A stretch of DNA of 64,000 nucleotides from Erythrocercus mccallii (taxonomy: Eukaryota; Chordata; Aves; Passeriformes; Dicruridae). A program made the position numbers and the translations under genes. Within the stretch, counting starts at the first letter, position 1. Each line of letters begins with the position of its first letter. The notes under the pieces were generated by a model. It ran no database searches. It had not been told where the DNA came from and saw nothing but the letters and a program-made list of their open reading frames with translations. Shown piece after piece: positions 1 to 9,000 of the stretch. Where the stretch lies: the NCBI GenBank assembly GCA_013397435.1, contig VZRG01002335.1, positions 1-64,000 on the forward strand. The letters run 5' to 3'.

Positions 1-216
1 AGCAGCAAGAGGTTTTATTGTTTCATTATTCTTTTATTGTTTCATATTATTCATTCTTTGTCCTTGTAGATATATTTGTTAAATAAATAGCTTTTTCCAC
101 TCTTCTCTAAGGAAGTTTCCTTTTCCCGGGCTGGCAGGGGGGAGGGGCCGTTTGGGTTTGCCTTCCAAAGGAACCCCTTCGGAGGTTTCCTCCCAAATTT
201 GCCCTAAACCTAGACA
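1..216 (-). mobile_element. Endogenous retrovirus LTR fragment (antisense, cut by window edge)
   Basis: Read on the minus strand from 216 leftwards, the sequence opens with TGTC and then TAGGTTTAGGGCAAATTTGG, followed by a purine-rich stretch and a GGCCCCTCCCCCC block. This resembles the 5' terminus of a family of songbird endogenous retrovirus LTRs that I know from memory. Further in (toward position 1) the minus strand carries AACAATAAA motifs near 15 and 35, which could be its polyadenylation signals. The 3' end of the LTR lies outside the window, so a solo LTR cannot be told from the flank of a longer provirus. A 69-codon minus-strand open frame (79-288) crosses the LTR edge and is not a gene. 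The match rests on recalled sequence. Confidence 0.65.
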
Positions 217-1100
217 GTTTTTAATACGACACATGAGAAATGACCTGTTGGAATGGGAAGCTTTCCCATACTCCAGTACTGGACTCAAATCTTAGCAATT
301 AGTTTTGGCTAGCAAACAATGGGCCAAGTTGCCTTCACTTTGTTTTCAATAATGTTATCGGCGCAACAATGTGCACCAGTGAAGCCAAAGATAAAAAGGT
401 TTGCTAAATACCTCCATATAGAGGACACTTCACAGTAGTAACAGGATTTCGCACAACAGGTGCATCTCCTATATAGACTGCTCCTAAGGATTTCAAACTC
501 ACTCATTAGAGCGACCTGTATTAGGATTTTCTGCTTTGATGACCACACTGAGGAATGGAGAGGAATGGATGTAAAGCAGGTCAAACGGAAATGGAAATTT
601 TCCATTTTCCTGAAAAAAAAAACCACAAAAAATTACTTTGTTTCTTTTTATCTGATATGTTTCATTTTGCTTCAAGATGCTTATTTATTTACTGCTCTTT
701 TCTTTAGTGCTTAAGTCTATTTTAAAAGCCTTTACTAAATAAAAAATGGAAAAGCAAAGCTTCTATGATTTGTAAAATTAGCACTCAGAATGAACTATTG
801 CAATTCAAAATCTTTGGAACCTTTTAACTTCTTGTATAATTGCCTTCAATTTTCTAAACAAAGGTGATTGCTGAACCCAGCCAAAATTTACGCATTGTTT
901 CTTCCAGATATTAAAACTTGCAGTGAATTTGCTGTTAACAGGAACCACTTCACTCTCTGATTCTCCAAAATTCAAAGCAACTTTTGAAGGCTTTCATCTT
1001 TCACCCAATTACACACTTATATATTCTTTCCCTCCTAGCCTCCTAAGTTTCTGAACTCTTCCTTACGTAGCCTGCAAAATATTCACTTCCTTTTGAGAAC
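217..1100. other. Unique AT-rich DNA, nothing recognised
   Basis: Ordinary AT-rich sequence with short A and T runs. Two overlapping open frames on opposite strands (minus 309-626 and plus 460-714, about 85-105 codons) have no recognisable domain and shadow one another. No repeat or RNA gene was seen. Confidence 0.6.
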
Positions 1101-1433
1101 ATGGAAGCCTTAATCACTGTGGGTTGCGCAACAAAGGCCTCCAGGAAAAGCCTTATTTTGCCAGAAGGGCACACAGCTCTTAGGCAACACTGTCAGATCT
1201 CCACGACTGGCAAAGCTCCTGGCATGGCCCCCCAAAATGCACCCCAGGGAGCTGCACTGAGCGGAGCCACTGGCACCCCAGCAGAGCTGCACGGTGCCCT
1301 GCGAGCACAGCAGAGGGTGGAGCTGTGGCCAAGGCTGGGGAAATGAGGTTCAGCAGCACACAGAGCAGAGGGACTGGTGACTGGCAAACAGGAATGACCC
1401 GACTGTGCTGGTGGAATCTCCAGAAGCATGGAT
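1101..1433. other. GC-richer patch with overlapping chance ORFs
   Basis: This patch is visibly richer in G and C than its flanks. It holds three mutually overlapping open frames of 60-81 codons on both strands, as expected when stop codons are depleted by composition. No domain, splice pattern or repeat family is recognised. Confidence 0.5.
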
Positions 1434-1997
1434 AAAAAAAGATCCCCGTTAATCCTCTTAACTACATTTTATGTTAAAGCATAACATGACACATCAATAA
1501 AGCTTAGAGCTAGCTGACAAAAGGGGATCATTTCTAGAGTAGCTCCAATTGTACGTCTAGTGACTATATGACTTCAAGAGTCACCTCAGAGGAGAAGATA
1601 TACTGTTGCCTATATATCTAGGAGTATTCATTTGAGGACATACTCCTCAGGCAGTAAGGCCCTCTGTAAGCAACAAATTGAAACGCTCTATTCCAGAAAT
1701 TCCAGAGCACTTTATGGCCTAATGCATTTAAAATTTTTGAGCCCTTTGAATAGCTAAATAGTGACTTGTGAATACTCTTAATGACTCTACATTAACTTCA
1801 ACTCTGGAGAGTGTGGTTCATCCCTTGAAACATGTGGCTGTAGCCCTGGTGAGGAAGGTCCCCAGCAGCAATCTCATTCTGCAGAGGACCAGGTACCTAC
1901 TAGAGATGCCAACCACAGGATGAGAGAGATTTCTTTCAGGTTCAGACCCACGTAGCACACATCTCCCTGAGCCTCTGAAAGGCAAATATATGAGCTA
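1434..1997. other. Unique DNA, nothing recognised
   Basis: Mixed-composition sequence with no open frame of note except the start of a 77-codon minus-strand frame (1874-2107) that overlaps the next block. No repeat was identified. Confidence 0.5.
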
Positions 1998-2659
1998 ATG
2001 TCAGCAACACACACACGCTCACAACAATTCAGTCCAGGCAGCATTGTGTTTATGAAAGATATTTGTTTAAGAACTGCTGACAATTTTTTTTTCTCTAACA
2101 ACTTCACTGCTTGGTTTGGCAGCCAACCCTCCTTTCAGTCCTGGCCTCAGACTCATCAGTCTTTCCCACCTTGTCAGCTAAGCCTAGGGATAAGGGGCAG
2201 GCACCGCTGTGGTGTGCCCACCAGCAGCAGCAGCACCTGTGCCATGGCAGCCCCACAGCCCCGGCTGCCAGCATGGGCTCCTTCCCAGGCCTTGTATGGA
2301 GGTAACACACACTGGCCTTGCGCAACTCTCTTTTTCTGGAAACAAGGAATAAATGGTGCTGGCAAGGAGAGGTGGCTGCTGGAGCTAGAGCCTGACACAC
2401 AGGCACGCACCCAGGAGTGCATTCTGTCTCTGCACCCATTGGTGTGGCATTCGGCTGTGCACAGGAGCACTGTGTCCTCTGCTGTGTCCCCAGATCTCTG
2501 GGTTCAGCCATTTTGCTGTGCTCACCCCTCACTGATTTTCCTCCTGCATTTTCAGCCCCATCCTGTCTTGCTGATGATCTTGCTCTGCTAAGAGCCTGGC
2601 AGGAACACTATGAATTTCTCAGGTGTGTCACTCACGCTTGTTCTCTCTCCTGCATCTAG
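1998..2659. other. ORF-dense block, no recognised protein
   Basis: Long open frames run over each other here: plus 1998-2591 (197 codons), minus 2104-2532 (142 codons), plus 2111-2305 and 2417-2659, and minus 2174-2470. At most one could be real. None shows a signal peptide, a catalytic motif or similarity to a family I know. The block is C- and G-rich around 2200-2480 with a short CAG run near 2222. Chance openness in GC-rich DNA is the simplest reading. An untranslated RNA exon cannot be excluded. Confidence 0.35.
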
Positions 2660-5419
2660 CTGCTCTCCAATTCTGACACTTTTGCTCTAAATATTTTCCC
2701 ACCTCAACTGTCCTCAAATATCTTTCCTTTCCATCTGCCTTTTAAACTGATCTCCTAGCCAGGATCTTAAAACACAGACACGTAAGCTTTGCATTATATC
2801 TTTGCTGTTGTTGCACCTCAACTCCAATGGCTGAGAGCAAAGGCCATAAGAGTGTATTGTATATATCTGCCCAGAAAGAAGTTATTCATTAATCCAAGCT
2901 GTTGTTGGAGATCTGGCAAATTTTCGTTTTCAGAACAGTGAGAAACACAGCAGCACCAAAAGCCATTACTGTGAATAGCTCCCAGTTCCTCAGGTTGGAT
3001 CCTTGAGCAGTTTGCTCTTCAAGTAGTCAGGGAGAAGCTAATCCCTGCAGGATTCACAGTGGTCATGGGTCTTTCCAGCAACAATGTGAAGGACAGAGAC
3101 TTCCAGACAAGTCCTTCATCCTCAGATCAGTAAATCAAAATCCTTTCTAAACAGGATTCTATTTCACACTTCTCTTTCCTGAGTTTAGGAAGCAGAGATT
3201 CATTCTGGAGGCTTGCTTTATCTTTGAGAAGAACCCTTGCTCTATCATGCAGGGAATGAGCATGGCACATTTCAACATATTCTTGTGGTTCTAATCTGTC
3301 TGTGAATGGAGAAAAACAAGCAATATTTCAAAACAATATTTACAGATCAAATTATCTCCAACCAGCAGTGGCAGCCTTAGGGAAACTGGGGAGAGAATTG
3401 CAGAGACAGTTCATCTATTGTAAGTGCTGTTCTCTGTGCACTTGCATCTGCACTGCAAAAATATAAATGTGAATCTCCATTTTCTCTCTGAAATCTGACC
3501 ATTTATTTGTTCTGCTTATATTTAATAGCAACAAAACAGGATATGAAATTATACCTCTCCACACTGCTAAAGGCTACTTCCAGGCAAATGCCCTAACCCA
3601 CAGTCTGGAGTGAAGCCAGAAGCATCCCAGCATCTGAGTTGTTCAGGGATGTGTACTAATAGACTAAGCAGAGTGAGACACGGATCTGAGCAGCAGCTTG
3701 CATGACGCTTATCAATTAGCAGAGCCCTGGCAAACTGTTGGCCCCTGAGAGCCCAGACTGGAGCAGATGAGGTGAGGAGCAGCTCAGAGTTAGCCCACAG
3801 CAGGCCACTTTCCCAGGGAACAGCTTGAGGGAAGCAGAGTGAAGCCATGAATGTATGCTGCCTTGAGGGCTAGAGAAAACATTCTCTTCACTAGAAGAGA
3901 TGTAGCCTCTCAGTTTGTCTTAGGTGTGTCCTGGTATACATGAAAAAAAAAACTCTCTTCAGGAGATTTAGGCATAGGGGCACTTAATTTCTGCATCCTA
4001 AAGTGCCACAGGCAAGGAGATGGGTGCCTAGATAGTGACACCAGCCAAGAGAGAGGTGCTATTGGGCATGCAAGATAGCACAGCTACTGTTGCCTAAGGA
4101 TATTTTTGCCAGAAACTGTAAGTGCTTTTGGTATTTCAAGGGCCTCAACAGGTAAGACAGGTTTTTTTTTTCAGCTGTTTACTTGCAAAATAGTCACCTG
4201 AAAGCAGTGTATGCAGAACTGGAGCTCCTCAGCACTATTTTAAGTCCAGTTTGAGATCTTTGTTTAATGAATTGGTTTATTCACGTAGATGTAGCCAGAA
4301 CTTCTGCTTGCAGCGTGTTTCCCATGCAGTGCTGGCCTGGCATGTAGGCTGTCTGTCTCACGTGGTGGCATTATCCTGGTACCTGTTTTGTTTTGCAAGG
4401 TGTGAGGGAATCAGCAGAGCGGGTCTGCATTCTGCAGGAACATGCAGTAAGTGGGATTTCCCAAAATGGTCATGGCAAGTTTTGCAGCAGCTGTGGGCCC
4501 CTGAGCCTGGTCCATCTCCTCTCTGAATCAGTGTGACTGTTTATAGGACAGAGCTCACCAGGCACCCCTACCAGCAGGTTCATAGAGCAGTTGCTGCTGT
4601 TATGGTTTACACCATTCTGTTCTGTTGCCATGACTGGATTGGGCTCATCAAAAATTTTCAAAAGGGGTGATCTAAATAAATCTCAGAAAACTTGTGAGCT
4701 GTTATAATGACTTACTGTTTTACCTATAAGCAGATTTCTTCACTGCAGCTGACTTTTGACCTATATGATTATTATGATTCCTGGACTCTATTGAAAATTG
4801 CCTGATAGATTTCAGCATTGTCAACAACTATGTCTAACTTTATGATAGTTGTTTTAAATGCGCTATTATATGTCATGAATTATTTTGCCTAAGTAATTTT
4901 TCCCCACAATTTTCTTGAAGAAACTTGAAACTAATAGTTGTGTTTCAATTATGAGGAATGTTTAAAAGCTCATTGAGTGAAGCTCAGAGGAATCCCTCAT
5001 TATCCTAAGCAGAAATCAGCAGAAAAGGAGAGTCCTGCCTTACAGACAGAAACAGAGATGGAGAAAAGCCTGCACTTATGCTAACAGAAGTTCTTCAACT
5101 TCTTGAAGAGGGATTGGGATCAGCTACTAGATGAGAGATAACATATTTTTTAGTTTTAGGTTTTCTAACATCACTTTTCAACTAACCACATGGATATGAA
5201 TTTAAAGCATTCTCTGTCTTCATGTTGAGCCCACACTGGAAAAACCAAACAGGAAAACTTTTTTTGTTGATAATTGCTTTGTGCGTTACTGCAGAGAACA
5301 CAGACCTTCTCTATATTCAGGCTGCAGCCAATTAGTCATGGGGAAAAGGAGGAGATACACTGAATTATCCAGGGAAAGCCAAAAGAATTGAAGTTTGTAT
5401 TTGTAAACAACTCATAATT
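2660..5419. other. Unique DNA, nothing recognised
   Basis: About 2.8 kb of mixed sequence with only short frames (93 codons on minus at 3567-3848, 91 on plus at 4251-4526, 63 on minus at 4470-4661), none with recognisable features. A run of nine T occurs near 4163 and nine A near 3941. No transposable element was identified. Confidence 0.5.
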
Positions 5420-5444
5420 AAATATTTAAATAATTTAAATATTT
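5420..5444. repeat. Perfect AT-rich palindrome, 12-bp arms
   Basis: AAATATTTAAAT (5420-5431) is followed by one A and then its exact reverse complement ATTTAAATATTT (5433-5444). The dyad is perfect over 25 bp, but it is made only of A and T, where such symmetry arises readily by chance. It lies about 60 bp before a second palindrome. Confidence 0.85.
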
Positions 5445-5505
5445 CAGCCTTGAGCCTGTCATGGGCAGCATCTCTCACATATGCAAAAGTGGTTTATGGA
5501 AAATG

Positions 5506-5544
5506 CTCTGATATAATCTGACACCATGTCAGAGCATATCAGAG
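5506..5544. repeat. Inverted repeat with 18-bp arms and 3-nt loop
   Basis: CTCTGATAT-AA-TCTGACA (5506-5523), then loop CCA, then TGTCAGA-GC-ATATCAGAG (5527-5544). Sixteen of the 18 arm positions pair, with one 2-nt internal mismatch (AA opposite GC). The sequence is of mixed composition, so chance is a poor explanation. The loop is too short for a typical microRNA precursor. A cruciform-forming dyad, a template-switch product or the remains of a very small transposon are all possible. Confidence 0.85.
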
Positions 5545-6357
5545 GTTTAAAAAAAACTCCATTTTCAGAGAAGGAAATTATTGGGCTCCTGCTCCAGACA
5601 TGTGTCTATCCTACTCATGTCAGAGAAATAGTGTAAGGTTAGAGTGGCCACAGAACTTTACATACGACATAGCAGTCTTGCAAATACCGAATCCAAATGA
5701 GACCACACAGCATGGGCCAAATTATTCAATGAATATATTTCATATACCCCTGCCTTACCCTAAACTGAAAAAGTCTTTGCAAGGTTAAAACCTGTTCTAT
5801 GTCCTTAAACACTGCTAATTCTCTTGTGGGATAGAGGAAGCTGCAGCGAGTTAATGCAAAGCAAGATATGCACTTCAGTAGGGATGTGCACAAGCAATCA
5901 GGACTGTGATGAATGATCAGTGGAGATGTGTTGCCCAAGTTCAGCCTTTCATGTAGATACTGGATAATATATCAGGTGCAATATAAATGATATTCCTTCA
6001 CAAAAGGGAGTGTTACAACAGTCAAGATTTAAGATATTGTTTTATGTAGCAGGTAAAGGGAGATAAGTAATCTTCTCTAAACAAACCACAACAATAATAT
6101 AGCAGGTGAAAGATGATGAGTAGAAATGGTTAAATGAAATCTTATTTAGTTGCATAATATTACAGAAATAACAGTTATATATTATTTATTAAAGGAAGCA
6201 GAATCCTGCACCCCACAGGTCTCTGGAGAGTTGTTGGTAATAAGTACAATATTCTCTACATAGTGATGCTCAGCTTCATTATTAATGGGCAGTCTCATGA
6301 ATTATCTACCTCTGTAGTGCACACTGCACAACTGCCTTTAGGAAGTTACTTTGTTAT
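5545..6357. other. Unique DNA, nothing recognised
   Basis: AT-rich sequence with two short overlapping frames on opposite strands (5600-5788 and 5726-5938). No element was recognised. Confidence 0.5.
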
Positions 6358-6420
6358 TCACAGAATCCAACACCCATGAGGCTGGAATGAGCCTGGGAGA
6401 TCACATCCTCTTTCTGTCTG
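6358..6420 (-). mobile_element. Possible CR1 LINE 3' tail, degraded
   Basis: The plus strand reads CACAGAATCC, then GAGGCTGGAATGAGCCT, then GGGAGATCAC. This resembles the reverse complement of the CR1 3' untranslated tail, which on the antisense strand runs CACAGAATC...GGTTGGAAGGGACCT...GATCATC. Only about 60 bp can be aligned by eye and several positions differ, so this is either an old diverged copy or a chance likeness. No coding remnant is visible beside it. Confidence 0.4.
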
Positions 6421-7652
6421 CCAGAGACCTCTCAACCTTGTCAAATGTTCAAGCGTCTTCTGCAATGGCAGAAAGATTGGCTTAAAATGGCAGTGCTATG
6501 CCATCTGTGATTGACTGCGAAGTGGCTTTATTTTCCTCTACCTTGATTAGACAGCTATAACAACTAAAACAACTGAAAAAGAGAACAGGTTTGCGGGAAG
6601 TAGAAGTAGCAAACCCGAAAACTCATTACATTTATGCCTGTGTCCAGGGCATATTGAAGTGCCAGCTCTTTTGGATGCCTCTAGAGAATTGCACCAGTGC
6701 TCATGGCAGCAATAGGGCTAGAGGAGAAAACATGTTGAAAAGTAGCTTTTTGGAGCAGTCTAATGGTTAGTTTTGCTTGGGACAAAATATTGGAACTTAC
6801 TGACTGGTACTTCTCTGGTCAGTTGTCTTGCTTGCATGTGGGATGTGTTTGTACTAAAGGCAAATTTTGCACACCCACAACTAGCAAACCACTTGAAAAT
6901 AGTTTTGTTGTTCCCCTGATCCTTCTGAGATCTTTGATGCACAGCAGCATCTGAGATAAAATGCTGGCAGAGCAGAGGTGGTCCTTGAGAGCAGCCTTTG
7001 CATTCATGTTGCTTCAGAGTGGAACACCCCTGTGGTGTGGGGAGGCTCAGGTTAGGGCACATGGATTTCAACAGCTCCACATGGCAGTGGTGAAAAGCAC
7101 CAGCTCCTCTGTCCCAGAGCAGTCTCTAGACTGTCCACTGCAGGGTGCTCACTTTTTTGCATTCACAGAGCCAGCTACAGTTTATCCTGTGGCTAAGAGT
7201 GAGCAGCCTGCAGAAAATGGGATCCATAGGCTGGGATTGATTGCTCCAGGCCTTGTCTTGGGCAACTGCCTGCAAAAGAATAAGATGATTTGAGAAGGCA
7301 TTGTTGACTCAGCTGCAACATTCAGAAGGTCTTCAGCAGAGGCCAGGCGGCATTTAGTCTTAGTATGGTATCCAAAAACAGCTTGCTCCATTGTTTTCTC
7401 TAGGTGTGTCTTTCTTCTTTTTTACCAGGGAAGGGTTGAGGTAGACGAATATACATTGTCTAGCACTAGCTGCTCAGCATGGAAATGTGATGATTTCACT
7501 TTGGATGTTATAAGCTGCTCTGTACCTACCACATTAAAGTTGCAATGTCAGCATTGCTGCCAGACTGTATATTTTTGGAAAAGACCTTGATTCTCCAGTA
7601 CTTCAGCAGTTGTTAAACCAGTGCAAAACAGGAGCCAGATTCTGCCATTTAG
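6421..7652. other. Unique DNA, nothing firmly recognised
   Basis: Contains several overlapping frames on both strands (minus 6760-7080 with 106 codons, plus 6961-7293 with 110 codons), none with recognisable domains. At 7631-7650 the words GCCAGATTCTGCC resemble an old dispersed sauropsid motif treated under findings. Confidence 0.45.
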
Positions 7653-8387
7653 ATGTTTTACACAATGCCTAAAGGGGAAAGGCAAGCAGTTGATTTTAGA
7701 TGTATTTTAGGGCAGCTGCATGCAGCAGCAGCACTACAAGGGGAAAGAACTGTACTAATAAACTCTGCCTCTGCTGCCTCCAGCTCTAACACTGCCATGC
7801 TGTATCACCATGGCTCTATAAAGCAAAGTGCACCCAATGACAGCAATAAAGCATCCACAGCTTATAGAAATGAAGCTTATGAAAATAAACTGGGAAGTTT
7901 CTCTTGGGCTCCCGCTTTTCACAATGCCAAGCATCACCTGGTGCTGCTGAAGATGAAGGGGTTTCATGCTTTTGCACTCAAACAGGACCAGATAAACATG
8001 AGTCCTGCTGACAGGAGGCTAGTAGTAGAAGGAGTTTTGCTCCCTGCCCAGACCTTGGGGCAAATGGGGCACCTGACAACCCTCTATCATGCCCACTGGG
8101 AAACAGAACTAGAGGAGCCTTTCTCCCTCCAGGAATATGGACTGCTTGCTGCAGTAACCCCTGTAGAAATGGATGATGCTGTTATGAAAAGACTGTTTGG
8201 GGATGAATGCTGTCATAGCTCCCAAATGGAATTTTTGGAATTTTTTTCAGGCTGTGCTCATGAGGCAAATGTATGGGGACAGATTGCTGTTGTGAGAGTA
8301 AGGGATGAGCTACAAGGTTTTGCTGTCAGAGAATGCAAATGGAAGCCCAGTCGCCTGAATGCCCCAGGAGAGATTGATAAATGTTAA
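7653..8387 (+). CDS. Unrecognised single-exon 244-codon open frame, coding status unproven
   Basis: This is the longest open frame in the window. It begins at ATG directly after an in-frame TAG (7650-7652) and ends at TAA. The first ATG is in a weak context (T at -3); a second in-frame ATG at codon 5 has A at -3 and is a better start. The predicted product is about 27 kDa with an alanine/serine-rich N-terminal third and a more acidic C-terminal half. I see no signal peptide, membrane segment, cysteine pattern or catalytic motif, and I recognise no family. An AATAAA lies at 8852-8857 and an A-rich tract at 8909-8936, which would suit an expressed or retroposed transcript, but both are common in AT-rich DNA. 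A run this long is unusual in a region of ordinary composition. Alternatives are a decayed retrocopy, a long non-coding RNA exon or pure chance. Confidence 0.2.
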   Translation: MFYTMPKGERQAVDFRCILGQLHAAAALQGERTVLINSASAASSSNTAMLYHHGSIKQSAPNDSNKASTAYRNEAYENKLGSFSWAPAFHNAKHHLVLLKMKGFHAFALKQDQINMSPADRRLVVEGVLLPAQTLGQMGHLTTLYHAHWETELEEPFSLQEYGLLAAVTPVEMDDAVMKRLFGDECCHSSQMEFLEFFSGCAHEANVWGQIAVVRVRDELQGFAVRECKWKPSRLNAPGEIDKC

Positions 8388-9000
8388 AGACATAGCTAGC
8401 TCTAAATGAGAGCCAGCCTAAATCCATGGACTTGTTACATTTAAAATTTATTTCAACACAGTTACATTAATGAAAATTAGCTTAAACATTCAGTGGCTGT
8501 GGAAGCACCAGCCACTTATGGCAGGAGATATTTGTGATTAAGTGTGCAAAGAGTAATTAATGGATTACTTTAATTCTGTTTACTTCTGAATTTCTTTAAA
8601 ATTACAATACGATGAAAATAGAATGAAAATAGTCCTTATTTTTAATATGGCTACAGGCTTCAATTGAAAGAACTTTTATTCTGCTGAGCAAATTAAGGAC
8701 ATATGAAGTGCATAACATTTGATCCATAACCAGCCAAAAAGTTGTATTCAGAGAAGTGCCATCAACCATTTGACATTCTGTTGATGCCTACAGTGATCTG
8801 TACCTGAATACTCTCTATACACAGTATTTTCAACCATAATTTTGATAAGGGAATAAAGTGTGCACTTACAAAATTGGTTAAAAAACATTGCTTGACTTTA
8901 GGAGGACAGGAAAAAAATAATAAAAAAAGAAAGAAGTTCTTTCTAGACTGAATGTGGGACTAAAATTGAACAAATGGCATTGAATAAAGACAGCTGTGAC
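8388..9000. other. AT-rich unique DNA with homeodomain-like motifs and an A-rich tract
   Basis: The stretch 8430-8640 is dense in TAAT/ATTA cores, including GTAATTAATGGATTAC near 8551-8566, a pattern typical of homeodomain binding sites in vertebrate enhancers. An AATAAA is at 8852 and an A-rich tract (mostly A with a few T and G) at 8909-8936. No repeat family was recognised. The regulatory reading is inference from motif content only. Confidence 0.35.

Noticed and set aside
2222..2233. CAG triplet repeat
   Set aside because: Only about four units, too short to be a microsatellite of note.
1998..2659. 197-codon plus-strand frame and 142-codon minus-strand frame as protein-coding genes
   Set aside because: They overlap each other and several further frames, the region is GC-rich with few stops, and no domain, signal or family is recognisable.
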